From Candidatus Aenigmatarchaeota archaeon (lineage in GTDB: Archaea > Aenigmatarchaeota > Aenigmatarchaeia > CG10238-14 > SCSR01): a DNA stretch of 40,072 nt. This document shows positions 9,205 to 16,204 of this stretch, one piece after another; position 1 is the first letter of the stretch; every line of letters begins with the position of its first letter. The stretch covers positions 1 through 40,072 of the forward strand of contig JACQIA010000045.1 in the NCBI GenBank assembly GCA_016198705.1, written 5' to 3'. The position numbers and the translations under genes are program-made. The notes under the pieces are model-generated. The model saw only the letters and a list, made by a program, of their open reading frames with translations, was not told where the DNA came from and searched no databases.

Positions 9205-9226
9205 CTGAGGAATAAAGGTATTGTAT

Positions 9227-9754
9227 ATGTTGCATAAGTTGTTTAAATTAATCGATAAAGTACTGCCGGCAAAAGTTGCTTATGCCCACTGTGATATTCC
9301 ATGCGGTATTTACGATCCTCATTTGGCTCAATTGGCAGCACACACAGTTATAAGAATGGTGGATTTGATTAACGAAGCTGTAGCGAATATGAAAAATAAT
9401 CAAAATCCAACTGTAGAAGAGAGAAGGGATTTCATCAATAAAATTTCCCGGTATACAGCTGTGAAGGAACAGCATGCTGAATTATGCAAGCATGAAGTGA
9501 GAATATTGTGGGGAGATTATTTTAAGCCAGAGCATGTGCAGAAGTATCCTGAATTGCATGAACTGATATGGAAGATAATGAAGCTTGGTTCCAAGGCTCG
9601 GCAGGAAATCAACCTGCAAGCAGCTGAAGAATTGCTGGAGGCTGCGAATAGAATTGCTGAGATATTTTGGGCGACAAAAGGCCTGGGTACAACAAGATTC
9701 AAGGCCCCCTATCCTACTGGAAGAGAAACAGTATATCCTACTTCTAAAAAATGA
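9227..9754 (+). CDS. sodN: Nickel superoxide dismutase precursor
   Basis: 175 residues from ATG 9227. The signature is HCDIPCGIYDP, the Ni-hook of Ni-SOD: mature His1, Cys2 and Cys6 supply the nickel ligands (H21, C22, C26 here). It is preceded by a 20-residue leader ending AKVAYA, which must be removed to expose His1. The remainder is the four-helix bundle typical of the hexameric enzyme, and length fits the family. It catalyses superoxide dismutation to O2 and H2O2. The ORF track starts six bases earlier at a TTG; ATG with a TATA box 27 nt upstream is preferred. The stop overlaps sodX by four bases. Ni-SOD is best known in actinobacteria and cyanobacteria, so its presence here suggests transfer. 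Confidence 0.93.
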   Translation: MLHKLFKLIDKVLPAKVAYAHCDIPCGIYDPHLAQLAAHTVIRMVDLINEAVANMKNNQNPTVEERRDFINKISRYTAVKEQHAELCKHEVRILWGDYFKPEHVQKYPELHELIWKIMKLGSKARQEINLQAAEELLEAANRIAEIFWATKGLGTTRFKAPYPTGRETVYPTSKK

Positions 9755-10050
9755 TTCTAATGCGCTTTAGAATTGAAGACAGAAGCATGGAGCCTACATT
9801 AAAATCAGGAGATTATATAATAGTGAATAAACTAGCGTATGTTTTTGGGAAACCATCCAAAGGCGATGTAATTGTTTTTAAAGATCCTAAAGAAAAAAAT
9901 AAATTTCTTGTGAAAAGAGTTAGTAAAATAATTAGTAACAAATATTTTGTTGTTGGTGATAACAAGAGATACAGTCAAGACAGCAGACACTTTGGGCCAA
10001 TAAACAAAAATTTGATTGTAGGAAAATTGTTAATGCACATTAGGCAATAA
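9751..10050 (+). CDS. sodX: Ni-SOD maturation protease, S26 signal-peptidase type
   Basis: 99 residues. The S26 Ser/Lys dyad is visible: Ser12 in RSMEPTL and Lys55 in FLVKRV, followed by the family block FVVGDNKRYSQDSRHFGPI. There is no membrane helix, as in SodX proteins rather than classical signal peptidases. It overlaps sodN as ATGA, so the two are translated together; it presumably cleaves the SodN leader before His1. An alternative start at the internal ATG 9760 would remove three residues. Confidence 0.92.
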   Translation: MILMRFRIEDRSMEPTLKSGDYIIVNKLAYVFGKPSKGDVIVFKDPKEKNKFLVKRVSKIISNKYFVVGDNKRYSQDSRHFGPINKNLIVGKLLMHIRQ

Positions 10051-10052
10051 AT

Positions 10053-10086
10053 ACTTAAATATTCACTATTAACATCATATTAACAT
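10053..10086 (+). promoter_or_regulatory. TATA box and direct-repeat operator candidate of the toxin-antitoxin pair
   Basis: CTTAAATA (10054-10061) sits about 26 nt before ATG 10085, consistent with a leaderless transcript. Two perfect copies of TATTAACAT (10067-10075 and 10078-10086) are spaced 11 bp apart, one helical turn, and reach the start codon. That is where an autoregulating antitoxin would bind; binding is inference. Confidence 0.45.
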
Positions 10087-10330
10087 GGTTAAAGCAATTG
10101 TTGATATCGACAAAGAAGCAAACAAGGTATTGAATATTTTGAAAGCTGAATATGGGCTGAAAGATAAGTCTCAAGCCATCAACAAAATGGCAAGAGAATT
10201 TAAAAAGTTTGTTAAAATTGAACCAGAGGTAAGACCTGAATACATAAGGAAACTGAAAAGAATACAAAAACAAAAGAAAATAAGAATAGGCACAATAGAC
10301 GATTTTCGCAAAAGATACGGATTGAAATGA
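10085..10330 (+). CDS. RelB-like antitoxin (DUF2683-type)
   Basis: 81 residues, basic and largely helical. The N-terminus MVKAIVDIDKEANKVLNILKAEYGLKDKSQAINK resembles a ribbon-helix-helix DNA-binding unit, and the C-terminus (IGTIDDFRKRYGLK) looks like a toxin-wrapping tail. It is followed after one base by a RelE-like toxin, the usual antitoxin-first order. Expected role: neutralise the toxin and repress its own promoter. Confidence 0.75.
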   Translation: MVKAIVDIDKEANKVLNILKAEYGLKDKSQAINKMAREFKKFVKIEPEVRPEYIRKLKRIQKQKKIRIGTIDDFRKRYGLK

Positions 10331-10331
10331 A

Positions 10332-10595
10332 ATGTATACTATCAGTAACAGTCCGAAAGCTGATGAAATCTTTAAAAAATTAGCTAAGAAGAACCAAAGA
10401 CAACTTGAGATAATTACTAATAAGCTTAAACAAATTCTTGAGAATCCTCATAGATTCAAACCGCTAAGTAACATCATGAAAGGGCAAAGACGAATTCATT
10501 TTGGAAGTTTTGTTCTTGTCTATTCCATCGATGAGGCGAATAAAATTGTTGTAGTAGAAGATTATGATCATCATGATAAAATATACAGAAACTAA
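10332..10595 (+). CDS. RelE/ParE-family toxin
   Basis: 87 residues, the usual size. The family pattern is seen: an N-terminal helix pair (ADEIFKKLAKKNQRQLEIITNKLKQILENP), the core strand block RRIHFGSFVLVYSID, and a C-terminal VVVEDYDHHDKIYRN matching the RelE ending. RelE proteins cleave mRNA on the ribosome; basic and tyrosine residues are retained at the C-terminus, so it may be active. It starts one base after the antitoxin stop. A second ATG at 10327 would read another frame and is not used. Confidence 0.8.
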   Translation: MYTISNSPKADEIFKKLAKKNQRQLEIITNKLKQILENPHRFKPLSNIMKGQRRIHFGSFVLVYSIDEANKIVVVEDYDHHDKIYRN

Positions 10596-10613
10596 CCAAT
10601 CAGTTTAGCCAAC

Positions 10614-10682
10614 CTATTTCTCATCTTCGCATCCGCAGTGGCATGACTTCTCATTAACACATCCGCATTCGCAGTCTTCCAT
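10614..10682 (-). CDS. Metallothionein-like cysteine-rich microprotein
   Basis: Too short for the ORF track. ATG 10682 encodes 22 residues, MEDCECGCVNEKSCHCGCEDEK, with six cysteines and one histidine arranged as CxCxC-x5-CHCxC in a strongly acidic background. The clustered CxC motifs resemble metallothioneins and predict a small thiolate cluster for Zn, Cu, Cd or Ni. It is the last gene of a minus-strand trio lying just downstream of msrA, with 5 bp to the preceding stop. The near-repeat of two CxCGC blocks argues against random sequence. Alternative: a chance ORF or the metal-binding tail of something else. Confidence 0.55.
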   Translation of the reverse strand: MEDCECGCVNEKSCHCGCEDEK

Positions 10683-10687
10683 AGAAA

Positions 10688-10795
10688 TCACTTCTCCTCA
10701 AACTTCTTAAACTTTCGTGTAAACCCTTTCTTATAACCTTTATACTTCTTTTTCTTATTTTTGGGGAAATCTACTGAATAAGGGTCAAAACTCAT
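10688..10795 (-). CDS. Lysine-rich 35-residue protein
   Basis: Absent from the ORF track. ATG 10795 overlaps the stop of the upstream zinc-ribbon gene (ATGA). The product MSFDPYSVDFPKNKKKKYKG... ends FTRKFKKFEEK, with about one third Lys or Arg and several aromatic residues, resembling a small nucleic-acid-binding or ribosome-associated peptide. Family unknown. The four-base overlap is the main support for a real gene. Confidence 0.45.
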   Translation of the reverse strand: MSFDPYSVDFPKNKKKKYKGYKKGFTRKFKKFEEK

Positions 10796-10932
10796 ACCTT
10801 CACCCATGCATAATTCCCGCAATTGCTGCAGATAGGGTAAGTTTCATCTTTAGCAAATTCAAAAATATGTTCACAAACTTTGCATTTGTATTTCCCAGCT
10901 TCTTTTATCACATTACCAGCCCAATCTTGCAT
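10792..10932 (-). CDS. Small zinc-ribbon protein
   Basis: 46 residues beginning MQDWAGNVIKEAGKYKC, not in the ORF track. Two CxxC knuckles, CKVC and CSNC, are separated by 14 residues, giving a one-domain rubredoxin-like or zinc-ribbon fold. The first of three coupled small genes on this strand. It could bind Zn or Fe; next to MsrA, Ni-SOD and a metallothionein-like peptide, a redox or metal role is plausible but inferred. Confidence 0.6.
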   Translation of the reverse strand: MQDWAGNVIKEAGKYKCKVCEHIFEFAKDETYPICSNCGNYAWVKV

Positions 10933-10968
10933 GTAAACTCAATTGTAAATAAATGTTTAAATAAACTA

Positions 10969-11484
10969 TTATCCGAGTTTCAATTTTTTCAATTTCGGCT
11001 TAATTACAAACAGACAGTAAGGGGCAACAGGATTTCTGTTGTAATAATCATGATGGTAATTTTCCGCCTCATAAAGTTTTGTGAATAGTACGATTTCAGT
11101 TACAACAGATTTACTTAATTTTTTCATTAATACCTTTTTAGATTTTTCCGCTAACTTTCGTTGATTTTCATCATGGTAAAATATCACAGATCTATACTGC
11201 GAACCAACATCTGTTCCCTGTCTGTTCAATGACGTAGGGTCATGTGCTTGCCAAAAAACATCTAAAAGTTCTTCGTAGGAAATTTCTTTAGGATCAAAAA
11301 TTATTTGAATTACTTCAGCATGCCCTGTCTTGCCTGAACAAACTTCTTCATATGTTGGATCCGATTTGCTCCCGCCAGCATAGCCTGAGACTACAGACTT
11401 CACACCCTTCAACCTTTGGAACACAGCCTCAGTGCACCAAAAGCATCCTCCACCAAATGTTGCCTTTTCCAACCTCTGCTTCAT
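10969..11484 (-). CDS. msrA: Peptide-methionine (S)-S-oxide reductase
   Basis: 171 residues. The family signature is intact: ATFGGGCFWCTEAVFQRLKGV with catalytic Cys14, then SGYAGG, the Glu-containing HAEVIQIIFDP, and FWQAHDPTSLNRQGTDVGSQYRS. A C-terminal NPVAPYC cysteine may serve as a resolving thiol. It reduces methionine-S-sulfoxide in proteins using thioredoxin-type reductants. The stop of the upstream membrane gene is two bases away, so they are cotranscribed. It sits in the same patch as Ni-SOD, fitting oxidative defence. Confidence 0.96.
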   Translation of the reverse strand: MKQRLEKATFGGGCFWCTEAVFQRLKGVKSVVSGYAGGSKSDPTYEEVCSGKTGHAEVIQIIFDPKEISYEELLDVFWQAHDPTSLNRQGTDVGSQYRSVIFYHDENQRKLAEKSKKVLMKKLSKSVVTEIVLFTKLYEAENYHHDYYNRNPVAPYCLFVIKPKLKKLKLG

Positions 11485-11486
11485 AA

Positions 11487-11780
11487 TTAATGTCCCAGCA
11501 GAAGACTAAATAAAGCCTTTTGAGAAAACCAAACTACCAGTGCGATTGTTATTGCAGAATGCAAAAAAATTCCATTCATCGCAAGCAGTGCATAAGTTCC
11601 AAACATCAAATCAACTATGCTGGCAAAATCCTTTGAAGAAATCGTAAATAACAAACCTCTGAAAAAAATATAGCCAACCACAATCAGCGCAAGTTCTCTT
11701 GAAAATAGATCATAGAGCAAATGCAGGCCAATAATCGCTGCGAATAATAATTCTACAAAACCAAGGATTTTCATGTGCAT
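11487..11780 (-). CDS. Small integral membrane protein, unknown family
   Basis: 97 residues with three or four hydrophobic helices (KILGFVELLFAAIIGLHLL, LALIVVGYIFFRGLLF, MFGTYALLAMNGIF, AITIALVVWFSQKALFSLLLG). It lies 32 bp after nrdJ and two bases before msrA on the same strand, so it belongs to this transcription unit. I do not recognise the family. Start at ATG 11780; an internal ATG two codons later is equally possible. Confidence 0.7.
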   Translation of the reverse strand: MHMKILGFVELLFAAIIGLHLLYDLFSRELALIVVGYIFFRGLLFTISSKDFASIVDLMFGTYALLAMNGIFLHSAITIALVVWFSQKALFSLLLGH

Positions 11781-11812
11781 TTAAACAACCTATTTTTTCA
11801 AGGATTAAACAA

Positions 11813-14800
11813 TCAGGAACATCCGCTGGTGCTTCCACATGCCGTGCAAACATAACAAGAACCGCTTCTAACCGTCAAATTGCCACAATCGGCGCAAGCA
11901 GGAGCATCCGACTGCATATCAAATTTTTGCACAGCTGAAGCGCTAATTTCATTTCTTTCTAAAACAGCTTCTTTCTCATCTGTTTTTTCTTCTGTGTTAA
12001 ATCCTATTTTGCTTAACTCTTCTTGTGGCAAGAATTTCAACGCAAGCCATCTGAAAATATAGTCCATCACAGATTTCGCAACTTGTATTTGTGGATTGTC
12101 TGTCCATCCTGATGGCTCGAATCTCGTATGCGCGAATTTATTAACCAAAACCTTCAAAGGCACTCCATACTGCAATGAAATAGATATAGCAGTAGCAAAC
12201 GAATCCATCAATCCCGATAATGTGCTGCCTTCTTTGGACATAGTTATAAATAATTCACCAGGTGCCCCGTCGTCATACAAACCAACCGTGAAGTAACCTT
12301 CTTGACTGCCGATTCTGAATTTGTGTGTTATAGCTTTCCTCTCATCAGACAATCTTCTTCTAACAGGCCTGTAGACAACTTTAACATCTTGTTTCTCTTC
12401 AGATGTTGTCGATAGAGGTTGTGTGCTTTTGCTGCCGTCACGATATAATGCGAGTGATTTTAATGCTAACTTCCAGCTTTCCATGTAAACCTTTTGTACA
12501 TCAGCTACAGTTGCTTCGTTTGGCATGTTTATTGTTTTACTTATGGATCCTGATAGGAAAGGTTGTGCGATAGTCATCATCTTCACATGTGCCATGTAAT
12601 CTATGAAGCGTTTGCCTTTCTTCCCACATCTATTCGCACAATCAAATACGGCATAATGCTCTTCTTTCAAATGCGGCGCGCCTTCAATGGTCATTGCCCC
12701 GCAAATGTATTCGTTGGCAACATCAATCTCTGCTTGTGTAAAGCCTAATGCATTTAACAAATCAAATGTTGGTGAATTGTATTGTTCTGGTTTGAATCTC
12801 AATCGCTCTAAGCAAATCTTTCCTAGAGTATGAACATTGAATGCAAAATTAATTTCAAAAACACCAGGAAGCAATTTCTCTATCTTCTGTATATCCTCTT
12901 CATCGAACCCTTTCTTCTTCAATATAAAATCATTGATGTATGGAGCACCTTTCAAACTATTTGTGCCAATCATGTGTTTGATGATATCATGTGTTTGTTC
13001 ATCTGTATAACCTAAGTTCCTCAATGCTGGCATGACTGATTTGTTAACAATTTTGAAATAGCCTCCTCCGTATAATTTCTTGAATTTAACCAAAGCAAAA
13101 TCTGGCTCAATTCCAGTTGTATCAGCATCCATTACAAAACTTATAGTTCCTGTAGGTGCAATTAAAGTTGTTTGAGCATTTCTATAGCCATAATTTTCAC
13201 CCAACAACAAAGCCCTGTCCCAAGCTTCTATAGTCGCATTCAAGAGATATTGTGGACAAACTTTATGATCAATGCCAACAGGAATTGTGCTTAATTTTTC
13301 ATATTCTTCAGGTTTAGCATTGTATGCAGCTCTGCGGTGGTTTCTTATTACACGCAACATATGTTCTCTATTCTTCTCGAATTCTGGAAATGTTCCCAAG
13401 AAGCTAGCCATCTCTGCCGATGTAGCATAAGATTCTCCAGTCATCAATGCAGTTATAACAGCACTGAGAGATCGTCCTTTTTCAGAATCATAAGGAATTC
13501 CTAAAATCATCAATAACGAACCTAAGTTTGTATATCCTAAACCTAAACTGCGAGTATCATAGCTCAACTGTGCTATTTCTTTAGAAGGGAATTGTGCCAT
13601 TAAAACAGAAATTTCCAAAGTAATTGTCCACAAACGAGTTGCGTGTTTGAACGCTTCTACATCAAATATTCCAGTGTCTTTATCTAAGAATTTTTCAAGA
13701 TTGATTGATGCCAAATTACAAGCTGTATTGTCTAGGTACATAAATTCCGAGCATGGGTTGCTTGCATTTATTCTCCCAGATGCAGGAGAAGTATGCCAGT
13801 CATTTATTGTTGTATCAAATTGCAATCCAGGGTCTGCACATGCCCAAGCCGATTCAGCAATTTTATCCCATAGGTATCTTGCTTTAACAGTTCTCATTAC
13901 TTTACCATCAGTTCTAGCTGTCAAATTCCAATCCTTATCTTCAACAACAGCTTTCATGTACTCATCTGTAACTCGAACAGAATTGTTTGAATGTTGACCG
14001 AATACATGTTCTCCCTCAGCTTCCATTGTGTTTGGCACTAAACCAGCTTTTACCAATGCAAAGAATTTCTTTTCTTCATTTACTTTCCACATTATGAAAT
14101 CTTCTATCTCTGGATGATCGACATTCAATACAACCATTTTTGCCGCCCTACGTGTCGTGCCACCACTTTTGATTGCTCCTCCTGTTTGATCACCGATTCT
14201 CAAAAATGACATAACACCAGAAGACATGCCACCACCAGATAGATGTTCGCCTTTGCCTCTGATCGTTGAGTAATTTGTCCCTGACCCACTTCCATATTTA
14301 AAAATTCTAGCTTCTCTGACCCACAAATCCATTATTCCCCCTTCATTTACCAAATCGTCTTTTATTGGTTGAATAAAGCATGCATGCACTTGTCCACGTG
14401 AATAAGCATCAACAGAGCGTGTTAATTGTTTTGTGTCAGAATCTACATACCAATGTCCTTGTGCAGGTCCTGTGATACTGTAAGCAAAATTTAATCCAGT
14501 ATTAAACCATTGTGGTGAATTAGGTGCAGCTATTTGGTTTGCAAGCATGTAGGCCATTTCATCATAAAATGCTTGAGCGTCTTCATCAGTTGCAAAATAG
14601 CCATATTTCCTTCCCCAGTAAGTCCAGCAACCTGCTAATCGATGAACAACTTGCTTTAATGACGTTTCAGATCCAAAAACAGGATTTCCAAAAGAATCTA
14701 AAATCGGTTTACCGTCTCTATCTAACTGCGGAACACCCCTTTTCCTGAAATATTTTTGTGCAAGAATATCCAACGCATTCTGGCTCCAGAATTTTGGAAT

Positions 14801-14974
14801 TTCTATGTTGGGCATTTCAAAAACAACAGAACCGTCTGGATTTCTTATTACAGAAGATCTTCTTTCCCATTCAAACTTATCAAAAACATTCTCCCCAGCT
14901 TTAGTCCATAATCTTGGTATTCTCAATCCTTTATTTCCAAGCAATTCTACTTTGCCAGTTAACAATCCGTCCAT
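11813..14974 (-). CDS. nrdJ: Adenosylcobalamin-dependent (class II) ribonucleoside-diphosphate reductase
   Basis: 1,053 residues, the length of large NrdJ. It reduces ribonucleotides to deoxyribonucleotides with an AdoCbl-generated thiyl radical and needs no oxygen. Visible: HACFIQP with Cys199, RINASNPCSE with radical Cys408, CNLASINL with Cys419 (redox pair with Cys199), the barrel motif APTGTISF, and a C-terminal zinc-ribbon-like tail CADCGNL...CYVCTACGSTSGC that relays electrons. No ATP-cone is obvious at the N-terminus. nrdR ends one base before the start, so both form an operon. Being B12-dependent, it implies cobalamin uptake or synthesis elsewhere. Confidence 0.97.
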   Translation of the reverse strand: MDGLLTGKVELLGNKGLRIPRLWTKAGENVFDKFEWERRSSVIRNPDGSVVFEMPNIEIPKFWSQNALDILAQKYFRKRGVPQLDRDGKPILDSFGNPVFGSETSLKQVVHRLAGCWTYWGRKYGYFATDEDAQAFYDEMAYMLANQIAAPNSPQWFNTGLNFAYSITGPAQGHWYVDSDTKQLTRSVDAYSRGQVHACFIQPIKDDLVNEGGIMDLWVREARIFKYGSGSGTNYSTIRGKGEHLSGGGMSSGVMSFLRIGDQTGGAIKSGGTTRRAAKMVVLNVDHPEIEDFIMWKVNEEKKFFALVKAGLVPNTMEAEGEHVFGQHSNNSVRVTDEYMKAVVEDKDWNLTARTDGKVMRTVKARYLWDKIAESAWACADPGLQFDTTINDWHTSPASGRINASNPCSEFMYLDNTACNLASINLEKFLDKDTGIFDVEAFKHATRLWTITLEISVLMAQFPSKEIAQLSYDTRSLGLGYTNLGSLLMILGIPYDSEKGRSLSAVITALMTGESYATSAEMASFLGTFPEFEKNREHMLRVIRNHRRAAYNAKPEEYEKLSTIPVGIDHKVCPQYLLNATIEAWDRALLLGENYGYRNAQTTLIAPTGTISFVMDADTTGIEPDFALVKFKKLYGGGYFKIVNKSVMPALRNLGYTDEQTHDIIKHMIGTNSLKGAPYINDFILKKKGFDEEDIQKIEKLLPGVFEINFAFNVHTLGKICLERLRFKPEQYNSPTFDLLNALGFTQAEIDVANEYICGAMTIEGAPHLKEEHYAVFDCANRCGKKGKRFIDYMAHVKMMTIAQPFLSGSISKTINMPNEATVADVQKVYMESWKLALKSLALYRDGSKSTQPLSTTSEEKQDVKVVYRPVRRRLSDERKAITHKFRIGSQEGYFTVGLYDDGAPGELFITMSKEGSTLSGLMDSFATAISISLQYGVPLKVLVNKFAHTRFEPSGWTDNPQIQVAKSVMDYIFRWLALKFLPQEELSKIGFNTEEKTDEKEAVLERNEISASAVQKFDMQSDAPACADCGNLTVRSGSCYVCTACGSTSGCS

Positions 14975-14975
14975 A

Positions 14976-15425
14976 CTATCTCTTCTTCAATTCTTTCAAT
15001 TCTTTTTCAAAGTGTTCTATGCCTTTGAATTGCCTGTAGACTGAGGCAAATCTTATGTAAGCAACTTCGTCCAACGATTTTAATTTTCCCATCGCCAACT
15101 CCCCTATTGCCCTGCTTTTTATTTCGTTTGAATCCATGTTTCTCAAATCGGCTTCAATTTCATCCACAGTCTTTTCTATATCTTCCTGGGATATGGGTCT
15201 TTTGCCACAGGCAAGTGCTATCCCTTTTGACAGCTTGTCGCGATTGAAAGGCTCGCGTCTGCCGTCATGTTTTATTACCACCAGCGGATGTGTTTCTATC
15301 CTCTCGTATGTTGTGAATCTTTTATTGCATTTCAGGCATTCCCTGCGTCTTCTTATTGCCTTTTCTTCACTAGCTCGCTTGTCTACAACCCTTATTTTGC
15401 TGCTTTCGCAATATGGGCATTGCAT
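14976..15425 (-). CDS. nrdR: Transcriptional repressor NrdR
   Basis: 149 residues, full length. The N-terminal zinc ribbon is MQCPYCESSKIRVVD...CLKCNKRFTTYERIE, followed by an ATP-cone (VVIKHDGRREPFNRDKLSKGI...ACGKRPIS) that senses ATP/dATP. NrdR represses ribonucleotide reductase genes when dATP is abundant. Here it precedes nrdJ by one base, so it would control its own operon; palindromes in the leader are candidate sites. It is a mainly bacterial protein, seen in some archaea. Confidence 0.96.
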   Translation of the reverse strand: MQCPYCESSKIRVVDKRASEEKAIRRRRECLKCNKRFTTYERIETHPLVVIKHDGRREPFNRDKLSKGIALACGKRPISQEDIEKTVDEIEADLRNMDSNEIKSRAIGELAMGKLKSLDEVAYIRFASVYRQFKGIEHFEKELKELKKR

Positions 15426-15436
15426 AAATCTCTATT

Positions 15437-15537
15437 GCCTCTAGAGGCTTTTAAACACAATAGGTTGTGGTTTTTACAACCTCGAAATACAATTCTACGA
15501 TTAGTATATAAAGGGTTTTCGTTAATTCAAAGGTTGT
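15437..15537 (-). promoter_or_regulatory. nrdR-nrdJ promoter with nested palindromes
   Basis: The minus strand has a TATA box (TTTATATACT, ~15503-15512) some 80 nt before nrdR. Between them lie a perfect 12-bp palindrome GCCTCTAGAGGC (15437-15448), CACAA-N4-TTGTG (15456-15469) and AGGTTGT-N7-ACAACCT (15462-15482). A further AGGTTGT is at 15531-15537, upstream of the TATA box. These are candidate NrdR or other operators; they do not match the usual bacterial NrdR box well. Confidence 0.5.
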
Positions 15538-15576
15538 TTTTAAGAATAGAAATGACTCGTTTGTAGTTACAAAATT

Positions 15577-16170
15577 TTATTCCTTCCCGCCAAAATCTTC
15601 TATCTTGTAATTAAATTCCTCATCGGATTTAATCGTCCCACGTTCTTTCAGTACCTCTCTCGCCAAAAGCCAGAATAATGTCGCTACAGCTTTCTTGCCT
15701 TTGTTGTTTGCTGGAATTATTAGATCAACATCTCGCGTTTCATTGAACGTATCACAAATAGCTATAAGAGGCACTCTAGCTTTAACCGCTTCTTTCAGGG
15801 CCTGGTAATCCACCAAAGGATCGATGATTATCATAGCGTCCGCCTCAAAATATCTTTTATATTTCGGATTTGTCAATGTTCCCGGCATAAATCTGCCAGT
15901 AATGGCTTTTGCCTTGATCACTTCACCAAATTTTTTTATTGCATCTACAGCAACAGGCTTTCTAGTAACAGCCAAAATTTTCGTAGATCTAGATAAAAAT
16001 TTTGCAGCCGTCCTTATTCTTTCGTCAACTTTTTTTAAATTCAGCACAGCCAATCCATCCGGCCTTATTTTATAAATGAATTCCTTCATCTGCGCAGTCC
16101 TTTGTTTCATTCCTATGTGTATGCCTGACGCCAAATATTCTTCTCTTGAAATCAAAAGGCTTGTTTGCAT
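15577..16170 (-). CDS. rps2: 30S ribosomal protein S2, archaeal type
   Basis: 197 residues, matching archaeal S2 (uS2), which is shorter than the bacterial form. Recognisable segments are the N-terminal YLASGIHIGMKQRT, IYKIRPDGLAVLNLKKVDERI, GRFMPGTLTNP, DAMIIIDPLVDYQALKEA, and the C-terminal IPANNKGKKAVATLFWLLAREVL. It binds the 30S head-body junction. There are 151 bp to nrdR and a small gap to the DMT transporter upstream, so it may be monocistronic. Confidence 0.96.
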   Translation of the reverse strand: MQTSLLISREEYLASGIHIGMKQRTAQMKEFIYKIRPDGLAVLNLKKVDERIRTAAKFLSRSTKILAVTRKPVAVDAIKKFGEVIKAKAITGRFMPGTLTNPKYKRYFEADAMIIIDPLVDYQALKEAVKARVPLIAICDTFNETRDVDLIIPANNKGKKAVATLFWLLAREVLKERGTIKSDEEFNYKIEDFGGKE

Positions 16171-16204
16171 ATCTTAAAATATTGCAATAAAGTGTTTTTA
16201 AAGG

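Noticed and set aside
13647-13997. 116-residue plus-strand ORF inside nrdJ
   Set aside because: It is antisense to the conserved catalytic core of NrdJ.
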